DNA of 64,000 nt from an uncultured Lachnospiraceae bacterium (lineage in GTDB: Bacteria > Bacillota > Clostridia > Lachnospirales > Lachnospiraceae): positions 62,001-126,000 of the forward strand of contig URSA01000006.1 in the NCBI GenBank assembly GCA_900550475.1. The letters run 5' to 3'. The notes beneath the pieces are model-generated. The model saw only the letters and a program-made list of their open reading frames with translations. It was not told the origin of the DNA and did not search any database. Positions within the stretch are counted from its first letter, which is position 1, and each line of letters starts with the position of its first letter. The position numbers were made by a program, and so were the translations under genes. Positions 1-8,039 of this stretch are shown piece by piece.

Positions 1-1
1 C

Positions 2-241
2 ATTATGACGGATGAGGTAGTGGGCATGATCTCCTCTCTGGACGGCTTCCCCGGCGATGATGCAAGCAAGGAGGCACTGACAGTTTCCAACCTGTACCTT
101 GAGGTTCCTTATGCACCCAACGTATCTGAGATCAACTCCGTGCTGGATTCCTACCACGGCAGCATTATGAGCGGTGAGCTCAGTATCGACGCCGGTATCG
201 AGGCAATGAATGCGGCAGTTGCGGATATTCTGCAGAAATAG
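2..241 (+). CDS. Extracellular sugar-binding protein of an ABC transporter, C-terminal fragment
   Basis: The frame is open from the left edge and stops at 239-241, so only about 79 C-terminal residues are present. The segment is alpha-helical in character (PNVSEINSVLDSYHGSIMSG, then IDAGIEAMNAAVADILQK), which is how family 1 solute-binding proteins for sugars usually end. Two MalF/MalG-type permeases follow directly, which supports this assignment. The protein would be an extracytoplasmic lipoprotein delivering an oligosaccharide or sugar to the permeases. The substrate cannot be read from this fragment. Confidence 0.75.
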   Translation: MMTDEVVGMISSLDGFPGDDASKEALTVSNLYLEVPYAPNVSEINSVLDSYHGSIMSGELSIDAGIEAMNAAVADILQK

Positions 242-279
242 ACCGGATTAAAATGACCGAAAAAGAATGAACATAACGG

Positions 280-307
280 GAAGGGGTCGTACCTGCGGCC
301 CCTTTCT
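280..307 (+). terminator. Intercistronic hairpin between binding protein and permease
   Basis: GAAGGGGTCG and CGGCCCCTTTC form a GC-rich stem around a short loop in the 95-bp gap. No long T-run follows. Hairpins at this place in sugar ABC operons often let the binding protein be expressed more strongly than the permeases, by partial termination or 3'-end protection. That role is inferred. Confidence 0.5.
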
Positions 308-336
308 CAACAGAAGCGTCTGAAAGGAGATTTGCA

Positions 337-1236
337 ATGCGAAAATTGAGCCGTCAAACCAAGAGAGATCTGGTGGCATACTCCTTTATTGCACCTAACT
401 TTATCGGATTTTGCGTATTTACCCTGATTCCCATCGTATTCGCCTTCGCACTGGCGTTTATGAAATGGGACGGAAGCAACCCCATACAGTGGGCTGGGCT
501 TGATAATTTCCTGCGCCTGAAGGACGACATTTTCTTCAGGGCGGCATTGAAAAATACCATTATTTACTGTATCGGTACCGTGCCTCTGACCATGATCGCG
601 TCGCTGGCACTGGCAATCATCTTAAATCAGAAAGTGATAGGACGCGGGGTGTTCAGAACCCTCTCCTTTTTCCCATATGTGGCGTCTTTGGTGGCAATTA
701 CGGCTGTCTGGAAGATGCTGTTCCACCCATCAAAGGGTCCCATCAACAACATTCTGCTGAACGTGTTCCACGTTTCCCAGGAAAACCTTCCCCAGTGGTT
801 CACAGGCGGTCTGGTGCTTTTCTCCATGATCCTGTTCAGCGTGTGGAAGTACATGGGCTACTACATGGTGATCTATCTGGCGGGGCTTCAGGGAATTTCC
901 TCGGAGCTCTATGAGGCAGCCAGCCTTGACGGCGCAAACGCATGGCAGAAGTTCCGCTATGTGACATGGCCGCAGCTAAGCTCCACCACCTTCTTCGTTG
1001 TGGTGATGCTGACCATCAACTGCTTCAAGGTGTACGACATCGCCATCATGCTGGCGGGCGGCGGAAGCGGCGAGCTTACCACCTCCGCGACGGTACTGGT
1101 CTACTATATTTATCAGAAGGCGTTCATTGACTGGGATCTGGGCTACTCCAGCTCGGTTGCCATGGTGCTGTTTTTGATGGTGCTTTTTGTGACCATCATC
1201 CAGTTCCGCGGTCAGGCAAAGAAGGAAAAAGCGTAA
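337..1236 (+). CDS. Sugar ABC transporter permease, MalF/UgpA type
   Basis: This 299-residue inner-membrane permease has about six membrane segments; the first begins around residue 15 (YSFIAPNFIGFCVFTLIPIV). The EAA loop that docks on the ATPase is clear near residue 195 (LYEAASLDGANAWQKF). The start is set by AAAGGAG seven bases upstream of the ATG. The length is usual for the MalF-like family that lacks the large periplasmic loop. It pairs with the permease that follows. No ATPase gene is nearby, so a shared MsmX-type ATPase encoded elsewhere is likely (inference). Confidence 0.93.
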   Translation: MRKLSRQTKRDLVAYSFIAPNFIGFCVFTLIPIVFAFALAFMKWDGSNPIQWAGLDNFLRLKDDIFFRAALKNTIIYCIGTVPLTMIASLALAIILNQKVIGRGVFRTLSFFPYVASLVAITAVWKMLFHPSKGPINNILLNVFHVSQENLPQWFTGGLVLFSMILFSVWKYMGYYMVIYLAGLQGISSELYEAASLDGANAWQKFRYVTWPQLSSTTFFVVVMLTINCFKVYDIAIMLAGGGSGELTTSATVLVYYIYQKAFIDWDLGYSSSVAMVLFLMVLFVTIIQFRGQAKKEKA

Positions 1237-1258
1237 ACGTTATGAGGAGGCGGTATCT

Positions 1259-2098
1259 ATGAAATCAGCACATAAAAAAGCAGTGTTGGGAAAAGTGATC
1301 GTATACATCATCTTGATCATCATCGCGCTGGCAATGCTCATCCCGTTTTTGTGGATGCTCTCCGCATCCATAAAGAGCGACAGGGAGGTGTTTCAGATGA
1401 ATCCCTTCGTGTGGATTCCCGAACATCCCAAGTGGAGCAACTACGCGGATATATGGAAAAAAATACCCTTCGCAAGATTTGTGGGAAATACGGTGTATCT
1501 GACCCTGATCGTCACCTTCCTGCAGCTTCTTACCAGCAGCTTTGCGGCGTATTCCTTTGCAAAGCTGGATTTCAGGCATAAGCACGGTTTGTTCCTCGCA
1601 TACATTGCCACCATCGCAATGCCGTGGCAGGTCTACATGGTTCCCCAGTTTATCATGATGAGGAAAATGGGGTTGAACGACAAGCTGCTTGCCATGATCT
1701 GCCTGCAGGCGTTCTCTGCCTTCGGCGTGTTTATGATGAAGCAGTTTTACGAGGGCATACCGGACGATCTGTGCGAGGCTGCGAGGATCGACGGCATGAG
1801 CGAATACCGGATCTACGCCAGTATCATGCTGCCCCTGTCAAAACCGGCGCTGTCCACCCTGACGATCTTTACTTTTGTGGCGACGTGGAACGACTATTTA
1901 GGCCCCCTGATCTACTTGAAGAGTCAGGAAAAAAAGACCATCCAGCTCGGACTGAAAATGTTTATCAGCCAGTACTCCTCGGATTACGGTCTGATTATGG
2001 CGGGCTCGGTGCTGTCGCTGATCCCCGTTCTGGCGGTGTTCCTGATTTTGCAGAAATATTTTGTGGAGGGCGTTGCCTCCACGGGACTGAAGGGCTAA
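1259..2098 (+). CDS. Carbohydrate ABC transporter permease, MalG/UgpE type
   Basis: This 279-residue protein is the second half of the permease pair. It has an N-terminal membrane segment (residues 10-32), further hydrophobic helices, and an EAA loop near residue 174 (LCEAARIDGMSEYRIY). It ends with the usual short tail (GVASTGLKG). GAGGAGG lies upstream of the ATG, and the gap to the preceding permease is 22 bases, so the two are cotranscribed. A strong terminator follows. Substrate unknown. Confidence 0.93.
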   Translation: MKSAHKKAVLGKVIVYIILIIIALAMLIPFLWMLSASIKSDREVFQMNPFVWIPEHPKWSNYADIWKKIPFARFVGNTVYLTLIVTFLQLLTSSFAAYSFAKLDFRHKHGLFLAYIATIAMPWQVYMVPQFIMMRKMGLNDKLLAMICLQAFSAFGVFMMKQFYEGIPDDLCEAARIDGMSEYRIYASIMLPLSKPALSTLTIFTFVATWNDYLGPLIYLKSQEKKTIQLGLKMFISQYSSDYGLIMAGSVLSLIPVLAVFLILQKYFVEGVASTGLKG

Positions 2099-2123
2099 AC
2101 AGAATCAAATGGGCTGTTTTAAG

Positions 2124-2159
2124 ACACCTTCCCGGACAAATGCGGGAGGGTGTTTTTTT
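2124..2159 (+). terminator. Rho-independent terminator of the sugar ABC operon
   Basis: ACACCTTCCCG and CGGGAGGGTGT pair around an eight-base loop and are followed by a run of seven T. Confidence 0.92.
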
Positions 2160-2255
2160 GTTTGCCGCAACCAAAGAAATCTATTGAAAACTCTTACATT
2201 GTGATATAAAATGGAGATGCGATGTACTAAAGTACCATACAACAGAGGAAATGAC

Positions 2256-2518
2256 ATGAAGAACTACATAACGGAAATGTTTTATAAGCAGCGCGCGGAT
2301 TTTGAGCGCAACTACGGCTCCTGCGACGAAAAATATACCTACCCGGAGGGTGTGGAGATACAGAAAAATCTCTTTCTGCACAGGGGACACCCCACCGGCT
2401 TTTACGGTTTTCGGACAAAGACGGGCTGGTGCATGCATTCAGCGTATATGAACCCTACATGGAGGAGAGTACGGAGGTCGTTGACAGGATGCTCCGTTTC
2501 TTCCGGGAATACCAATAG
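2256..2518 (+). pseudogene. Remnant of a small hydrolase-like gene (frameshifted)
   Basis: An ATG at 2256 with GAGGAA upstream opens a frame that reads about 58 plausible residues (MKNYITEMFYKQRADFERNY...). A second frame, closing at the TAG at 2516-2518, reads DGLVHAFSVYEP followed by VVDRMLRFFREYQ. This resembles the C-terminal end of alpha/beta-hydrolase esterases, where the catalytic His sits in a G-x-x-H-x-F motif. The two halves are in different frames and together are far too short for a hydrolase, so the centre appears deleted. The family assignment rests only on the C-terminal motif and is tentative. Confidence 0.45.
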
Positions 2519-2535
2519 AGAAGGAGAATCTGGAA

Positions 2536-4641
2536 ATGAGCTATGATGAAAAAGTTTTCAAAGAAAAAGCAAACCGGAAGGCGCGCAGGATCTGGATTAT
2601 TTTTGCGATTCTCCTGACGGCGAATTACGGTTCGGATGCGGCGAGCGGTCTGTATGCGCCCATGCTCTACCTTGTGTTCGTGATGCTGTGCTGGCTGCCC
2701 CTGATCATGGGCGAGATCCTTCTGCGCGTCAAGGGCTGGGAGACGGAGCTGTACCGTGAAAACCTTGCTTTCGGCTACGGAATCTTTTACACCTTCGTGG
2801 TCTGTACCTCGGATTCCCCCATTGCGTTTACCTACATACTGCCGGTCACGAGCCTTCTGGTGATCTACAAGAACAAGAAATTCATGATCCGCTGCGGCAT
2901 CGCCAACTCCCTGATGATCGTGGGAACAGCGGTCTATCGGTATATGGCGGGCTTCAATGCCGCGTCCGATCTGAAAAACTATCAGCTCCAGCTCTCCTGT
3001 ATCATTCTCTGCTATATCTGCTACGTGATGGCGATCCGGCATCTGAATGAGTCGGACGGCGCCATGATGGACAGCATCAAGGCGGATCTCCAGCGTGTGA
3101 TCACCACCGTGGAACAGGTAAAGGATTCCAGCAATACCGTGTCGGAAGGCATCAATGTGGTGCGGGAGCTGGCCGCTGAGAATAAACACGGCTCCGACAT
3201 CGTCATGCTCGGCATGCGGGAGCTTACCGGAAACAATGTGCAGTTACAGGATCGCACCGCGTCCTCCAAGGACATGACCGCGGACATCCGTGCACAGGTG
3301 GAGCATGTGGCAGCCATGATCGACCAGATGGTAAGCCTGACCGGGGCGTCCGGGGAGCATGCGCGCACAAGTGCGGTGGATCTGAACAGTCTTTTGGAAA
3401 CCGCCAGCACCATGTCCCGTCTGTCCGAACAGGTGGAGAGCGTGTTGCAGAACTTTGTGCATGAATTTGAGCGCGTGAAACAGGAGACGGGAACCATTGA
3501 GAAGATCAGCAGCCAGACAAACCTTCTGGCTTTGAACGCTTCCATCGAGGCGGCGAGAGCGGGGGAGGCTGGCAGCGGCTTTGCGGTGGTTGCCGAGCAG
3601 ATCCGCACCTTAAGCTCCGAGACAAAGTCCTCCTCCGGACAGATCAGGGAGGCACTGACAAGACTGGAGAGTACCTCCGGAGAAATGACCGCCTCCATGG
3701 AGGAGACGCTGAAACTGATCCAGATTACGCTGGAGAAGGTGACGCAGACCAGGGGCAATATCGAGCAGATCACTTCGGATTCCGCACAGCTTGAGGACAA
3801 TATTCAGGCGGTGGATTCCGCCATCAAGGAAGTGGAACACTCCAACAGGCAGCTCGTGGAGAATATGGAGGACGTGTCCAACATCGTGACGACCATGACG
3901 CTCTGTATCACCCACGCGGATGAGACCAGCGACAAGATGCGCAGCAAATATGAGGAGACCTCGGATAACATCAACAAGATTGAGGATGTGGTCGAGGCGT
4001 TGATGTGTGAGCTGGGAATCGGCGGCTTCATGGGACTGGAGGATTTGTCCGCGGGAATGAAAGCGGCGCTCTGTTTTGGAGAGCGGGACGAGGACGAGCA
4101 TTTTGGTGAGATTATCCGCTGTCTGTCCGATGGCCTTGTGATTTCACTTCCGGAGACTCTGACGCTGAGAAAGCCTGCTTTCTGCAGGCTGCAGGTCACG
4201 GCAGGCAATATTTTGTACTGCTGGGATAAGGCTGAGGCGATTCCCGGCGAGGAGGAGCCCGGCACGGTCAGACTGCGCATCACTTCAAGACCCCGGATCA
4301 ACAACCGGAGAAGATATCCCCGTCTTGACATCACAAATTCCTGCGTGATCACCATGAAGAAGGGCGGTGCCGTCTATGAGGCGCAGCTTGACAATATCAG
4401 TGCAAACGGCTTTGCGTTTTTAAGTAAAGAGCCTGCCTTTGCGGAGAGCAAGGGACAGGAGCTGACGGTGGAGATCCGTGATTTTGAGATGCCCAAGCAC
4501 AATGTGATGGAGGGCCGCGTGATCCGCTGCTCCAACGACAACGGGCTCTATATTGTGGGCTGCCAGATGCCGGAGGACAACTACTACATCATGCAGTATG
4601 TGGAGAAGCATCTGCAAGACGAGGAGGAGGCTTTCAGATGA
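2536..4641 (+). CDS. Methyl-accepting chemotaxis protein with C-terminal PilZ domain
   Basis: This 701-residue receptor has about six N-terminal membrane helices (residues 18-175) and no large extracellular sensor. A coiled-coil signalling region follows, with the conserved hairpin tip QTNLLALNASIEAARAGE near residues 326-343, which contacts CheA/CheW. The C-terminus (about 587-690) is a PilZ-like domain with the c-di-GMP motif RRRYPR near residue 592 and NISANG near 619; the second motif has N where D or N is usual. The protein therefore probably joins chemotaxis or aerotaxis-type signalling to c-di-GMP. AAGGAG lies nine bases before the ATG. The downstream Nudix gene overlaps it by four bases. 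A decayed relative of its membrane domain lies at 7751-8022. Confidence 0.9.
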   Translation: MSYDEKVFKEKANRKARRIWIIFAILLTANYGSDAASGLYAPMLYLVFVMLCWLPLIMGEILLRVKGWETELYRENLAFGYGIFYTFVVCTSDSPIAFTYILPVTSLLVIYKNKKFMIRCGIANSLMIVGTAVYRYMAGFNAASDLKNYQLQLSCIILCYICYVMAIRHLNESDGAMMDSIKADLQRVITTVEQVKDSSNTVSEGINVVRELAAENKHGSDIVMLGMRELTGNNVQLQDRTASSKDMTADIRAQVEHVAAMIDQMVSLTGASGEHARTSAVDLNSLLETASTMSRLSEQVESVLQNFVHEFERVKQETGTIEKISSQTNLLALNASIEAARAGEAGSGFAVVAEQIRTLSSETKSSSGQIREALTRLESTSGEMTASMEETLKLIQITLEKVTQTRGNIEQITSDSAQLEDNIQAVDSAIKEVEHSNRQLVENMEDVSNIVTTMTLCITHADETSDKMRSKYEETSDNINKIEDVVEALMCELGIGGFMGLEDLSAGMKAALCFGERDEDEHFGEIIRCLSDGLVISLPETLTLRKPAFCRLQVTAGNILYCWDKAEAIPGEEEPGTVRLRITSRPRINNRRRYPRLDITNSCVITMKKGGAVYEAQLDNISANGFAFLSKEPAFAESKGQELTVEIRDFEMPKHNVMEGRVIRCSNDNGLYIVGCQMPEDNYYIMQYVEKHLQDEEEAFR

Positions 4642-5132
4642 GGTTCACCTACTGCCCGCACTGCGGAGGTAAACTGACGGAGCGCAGTATCGGCGACGAA
4701 GGGCTGCTTCCCTATTGTGAGAAATGCGGGATTCCTCTTTGGGAGACCTTTACCACCAGCGTCATTGCCGCGGTGGTGAACGAATATGACGAGATTGCGC
4801 TGCTCAGACAGGATTATGTTTCCACGGAAAATCTGGTCTGTGTGGCGGGCATTATGAAGCCCGGAGAGTCGGCGGAGTCGGCTGTAAAACGGGAGATCAG
4901 GGAAGAGCTTGGGCTGGAGGCACAAAACCTCCGCTATATCAGAAGCTACCCCTACGAGAAAAAAGAAATGCTGATGTTGGGCTTTGAGGCGTCCGTGAAA
5001 AAGGCGGAGCTTACGCTCTCCGGGGAAGTGGACGCGGCACAGTGGGTTCCCCTTCCGCAGGCTCCCGCCCGGCTGCGGCAGGGCGGCATCGCATGGCAGC
5101 TCGTGCGGGAGATCCTCTCGGAGGAAGAGTAA
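4638..5132 (+). CDS. Nudix hydrolase with N-terminal zinc ribbon
   Basis: This 164-residue protein opens with a four-Cys zinc ribbon (CPHC, then CEKC about 20 residues later). It has a complete Nudix box near residues 75-97: G, five residues, E, seven residues, REIREELGL. The glutamates of this box bind the metal that activates hydrolysis of nucleoside-diphosphate-linked substrates. A zinc ribbon plus Nudix resembles NudC-type NADH pyrophosphatases, but the protein is shorter and the substrate is open. It overlaps the chemoreceptor by ATGA and the next gene by one base (TAATG), so the three are translationally coupled. Confidence 0.87.
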   Translation: MRFTYCPHCGGKLTERSIGDEGLLPYCEKCGIPLWETFTTSVIAAVVNEYDEIALLRQDYVSTENLVCVAGIMKPGESAESAVKREIREELGLEAQNLRYIRSYPYEKKEMLMLGFEASVKKAELTLSGEVDAAQWVPLPQAPARLRQGGIAWQLVREILSEEE

Positions 5133-6277
5133 TGAGAGCATTGGTGAAGTTTATAAAGAAGGAAATCGTATTGTGGATAGCACTTGCCTTGGCGGTGCTA
5201 TCTATGTTTGTGGTGAAACCGGACAGCAGGTATCTGGGCTATGTGGATTTTCGTACCCTTGCCATTCTGTTTTGCCTGATGGCGGTGGTGGCGGGCTTTA
5301 AACGACAGGGAGTTTTTGAACTGCTGGCAGAAAAACTGCTGTCTGTGGCGGGCAGTGTGCGTGGCATGGTCACGGTGCTGGTGCTTCTGTGCTTTTTCAT
5401 GTCAATGGTTATCACAAATGATGTGGCACTCATTACCTTTGTGCCGTTTACCATTGCGGTCATGGGAAGGGCGGAAGCCGGGATCAAAGAGAGGTGGCTG
5501 TTGAGAACCGTGGTGATGCAGACCATTGCCGCTAATCTGGGCAGCATGCTGACACCGATCGGAAATCCGCAGAACCTGTATCTGTTCGGGCTGTCCGGTC
5601 TGGGAGTGGGTGAGTTTGTGTGGCTGATGCTGCCATACACCCTGCTGTCCCTGTTACTGCTGTTGGGATGGATCTTCTGTGCCTCGCGCAGAGACGATGG
5701 GAAAATAAATAAGGCGGCAGGCTCGGAAGGGACGGAGCCGGAAGAAAAACGCGGGAGCGGCGGTGCGGAACGGATGATCGCTTACGGCGTACTGGCGGTG
5801 ATCAGCCTGCTTGCGGTGGGACATATCATCCCCTATGGGGCTGCTTTTGCTTTCGTGCTTGCCTACACATTATGCCGAGACAGAAAAGTTCTTTCCCAAG
5901 TGGATTATGCGCTTCTCTGTACCTTTGCCGCGCTCTTTGTGCTGATTGGAAATATTGGAAGAATCCCGGCCTTCCGGGACTTTTTAATGAGAATGACGGA
6001 GGGACGGGAAATCGCCGTCTCTGTTGCCGCCAGCCAGATCATGAGCAATGTGCCGGCGGCAATTCTGCTGTCCGGCTTTACAAACCGGATTGAGGGGCTG
6101 ATCGTGGGAACCAATCTGGGAGGTCTCGGTACGATGATTGCCTCCATGGCAAGCCTGATCAGCTTTAAGTATATTGCGGCAGCAGGCGAAAGACGCGGGA
6201 GATATTTTCTTCTGTTCACGGCTGCCAATCTGGTCTTTCTTGCGGTGTTGTCCGCGGCGGCGTACCTTATGCGGTAG
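5132..6277 (+). CDS. SLC13/ArsB-type anion or dicarboxylate permease
   Basis: This 381-residue polytopic membrane protein belongs to the ion-transporter superfamily that includes citrate/dicarboxylate carriers and ArsB. The segment SMVITNDVALITFVPF and the later NLGSMLTPIGNPQN resemble the paired re-entrant hairpin signatures (T-N-D and G-x-P-N) of this superfamily. The ATG at 5132 overlaps the Nudix stop codon, which favours it over the in-frame start 90 bases upstream that lies inside the Nudix gene. It converges with the TauE gene, overlapping 11 bases. The transported anion cannot be told from sequence. Confidence 0.85.
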   Translation: MRALVKFIKKEIVLWIALALAVLSMFVVKPDSRYLGYVDFRTLAILFCLMAVVAGFKRQGVFELLAEKLLSVAGSVRGMVTVLVLLCFFMSMVITNDVALITFVPFTIAVMGRAEAGIKERWLLRTVVMQTIAANLGSMLTPIGNPQNLYLFGLSGLGVGEFVWLMLPYTLLSLLLLLGWIFCASRRDDGKINKAAGSEGTEPEEKRGSGGAERMIAYGVLAVISLLAVGHIIPYGAAFAFVLAYTLCRDRKVLSQVDYALLCTFAALFVLIGNIGRIPAFRDFLMRMTEGREIAVSVAASQIMSNVPAAILLSGFTNRIEGLIVGTNLGGLGTMIASMASLISFKYIAAAGERRGRYFLLFTAANLVFLAVLSAAAYLMR

Positions 6278-7052
6278 TGCCGGTGAGGGAGAACAGAAGC
6301 ACCACGATTCCCAGAATCACGAGAATGATACCGGTGGCGCGGTTTAATGTCTTCGGCGTTGCTTTGTTGGCAAATACGGCGGCGATCCTTGCCCACACCA
6401 GTGTAAAGAAGATGCACAGGAGGCATACCGTAAGGTCGGGAAGCCCGCCTATGACAAAGTGGGATACGGCGCCGGTCAGCGCGGTGAAAGTCATAATGAA
6501 CACGCTGGTTCCCACCGCGGTCTTGAGCTCATAGCCGAGAACGGTCGTCAGGATGAGCAGCATCATCATGCCGCCGCCTGCGCCGATGAAACCGCAGATG
6601 AAGCCGATCAGAATACCGCAGATCAGGGATTGGATCGCCCGCTTTTTAGGGGAAACCTGCTGCATGGATTCCTTTGTGGTCATAACCGGCTTCACAATGA
6701 ACTTGATGCCGAGAAGAAAGGTCATGAACACGGAGAAGTTGCCCATGGTGGCGGGAGGAACCAGACTCGCCACATAGCTGCCCACAACGGTGAAGGCAAG
6801 GACGCTCACCATCATGATCATGCCGTTTTTCACATCCAGATTTTTATTCTTGCCGTAGGTGTAGGCGGAGACGGCGCTTGCCAGCACATCGGAGGAAAGC
6901 GCAATGCCGACCGCCATATAGGGCTCCATGCCGAGAAAGGTGATTAACATGGGACTGATTACGGCTGCCGCGCTCATGCCCGCGAAGCCGGTTCCCAGTC
7001 CGGCACCCATTCCCGCAAAAAATGTTACAATGATAGTCAATAATAATTCCAT
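6267..7052 (-). CDS. TauE/SafE family sulfite/organosulfonate exporter-like permease
   Basis: This 261-residue membrane protein of the TauE/SafE family has paired repeats, each starting with a glycine-rich helix: GMGAGLGTGFAGMSAAAVIS near the N-terminus and CGILIGFICGFIGAGGGMMM near residue 145. Known members export sulfite, sulfoacetate or other small anions. It lies 22 bases downstream of the marR gene on the same strand, so a ligand sensed by that regulator probably controls this exporter. Substrate unknown. Confidence 0.9.
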   Translation of the reverse strand: MELLLTIIVTFFAGMGAGLGTGFAGMSAAAVISPMLITFLGMEPYMAVGIALSSDVLASAVSAYTYGKNKNLDVKNGMIMMVSVLAFTVVGSYVASLVPPATMGNFSVFMTFLLGIKFIVKPVMTTKESMQQVSPKKRAIQSLICGILIGFICGFIGAGGGMMMLLILTTVLGYELKTAVGTSVFIMTFTALTGAVSHFVIGGLPDLTVCLLCIFFTLVWARIAAVFANKATPKTLNRATGIILVILGIVVLLFSLTGTTA

Positions 7053-7074
7053 ATCTGTTCCTTTCCGAATCCGT

Positions 7075-7530
7075 TTATTCTTTCTGCCCGGCGCCGCTTT
7101 GGTTTTCCTTTAACAGTTCATCCAGATTCTGTTCCATGGTTCTCATGATATGAAAGAAGGTTTCCCGCTCTTTTTTCGTTGTGTGCAGAAACAGCTTTTG
7201 AAAAAATGCATCCTGCAGCAGCCGTCCCTTTTCGATGATGGGCGCGGCTTTTTTTGTGCAGACAAGCAGGGTTTTCCGGTGATCCGAAGCAATCGCCTCC
7301 TTGGCGAGATACCCTTCCTCCACAAGGCGGCTGATATTGACGGAAACCAGATTTGCCTTTATTTTTCTAACATTCACGATGTCCCGGGCTGTGTTGTATT
7401 CGGGGTTGTTTGCCAGAAACATCAGGATGTCAAATGCGGTCTGGGGCAGATGCAGTTCCCTGCACAGAGCCTTGCACTCCGCATTGTAGGCAAGCGAGAT
7501 TTTCCGGGCAAATTCCATACTTGGATTCAT
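7075..7530 (-). CDS. MarR family transcriptional regulator
   Basis: This 151-residue protein shows the winged-helix layout of MarR. Helical dimerisation ends flank a DNA-binding core (TARDIVNVRKIKANLVSVNI), and a wing with the family's D-x-R motif follows (SDHRKTLLVCT). GGAGG precedes the ATG by five bases. It is the first gene of a two-gene operon with the TauE-like permease. A perfect 28-bp palindrome overlaps the -10 just upstream, which indicates autoregulation. The effector is unknown. Confidence 0.92.
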   Translation of the reverse strand: MNPSMEFARKISLAYNAECKALCRELHLPQTAFDILMFLANNPEYNTARDIVNVRKIKANLVSVNISRLVEEGYLAKEAIASDHRKTLLVCTKKAAPIIEKGRLLQDAFFQKLFLHTTKKERETFFHIMRTMEQNLDELLKENQSGAGQKE

Positions 7531-7541
7531 GGCGCCTCCAC

Positions 7542-7593
7542 AGAATTAGTTCAAATTTGAACTAATTCTAGCACCGGGGAAATAAGTTGTCAA
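7542..7593 (-). promoter_or_regulatory. marR promoter with a perfect 28-bp palindromic operator
   Basis: On the minus strand, TTGACA (7588-7593), a 17-base spacer and TAGAAT (7565-7570) form a sigma-A promoter. A perfect palindrome spans 7542-7569 with the core TTCAAATTTGAA, a form typical of MarR-family operators. It overlaps the -10 and the start region, so the bound repressor would block initiation. Confidence 0.88.
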
Positions 7594-7687
7594 GTTGTTG
7601 CGCAAAATGTTGATGCATTCCGAAATTTGTGGTATTCTGTATAATATAGAACGAATGAAACGTTAATTTATCATGTTTTCAATCACG

Positions 7688-7720
7688 GGATTTGTGTCTG
7701 CGCGCACTCCACACAAATCC
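7688..7720 (+). repeat. Hairpin of a small dispersed repeat (10-bp perfect arms)
   Basis: GGATTTGTGT and ACACAAATCC pair around a 13-base GC-rich loop. A related hairpin (CATTTGTGC/GCACAAATG) lies at 11253-11279. It sits directly before the 30-bp repeat at 7721. No T-run follows, so a simple terminator is unlikely. Confidence 0.7.
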
Positions 7721-7750
7721 GCTATGTGCAAAAGACGTGCGCGGAAATGG
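7721..7750 (+). repeat. 30-bp dispersed repeat, copy 1
   Basis: This segment starts GCTATGTGCAAAAGACG and matches 8839-8868 at 28 of 30 positions. It can fold into a short stem (GTGCA/TGCGC). It directly precedes the chemoreceptor fragment. Confidence 0.8.
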
Positions 7751-8022
7751 TGAAGGGGCTCAGAACCGCGGGGTATTATGTGATCTTTATGTTGGTCGCA
7801 TGGATTCCGTTCCTGATCGGTCTGGTAATATTAAAACTGAAGGGAAGATCCTCCGACAGTATGCTGATCCTGTATAAAAACAAAAATTATATGCTGCGTT
7901 GCGGCATATTCACGATGGTGGGCATCATCGCTGCGATTGTCAAGAACATGCTTCTGGGTATGACGGCGGCGGACAATTTTGACATCCGGGACTATGTGAA
8001 GGCAAACTATAACGGGAAATAG
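7751..8022 (+). pseudogene. Chemoreceptor membrane-domain fragment (decayed paralogue)
   Basis: The frame reading GYYVIFMLVAWIPFLIG through LYKNKNYMLRCGIF to a stop at 8022 aligns with the N-terminal membrane domain of the chemoreceptor at 2536 (YLVFVMLCWLPLIMG and IYKNKKFMIRCGIA). About 35 residues are missing between the two blocks, and the whole signalling and PilZ part is absent. The open frame can be extended to 7726, but that part lies in a dispersed repeat and is not homologous. It is best read as a relic. A short expressed membrane peptide is not excluded. Confidence 0.7.
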
Positions 8023-8039
8023 AACGGAGGGGGGGTTGT

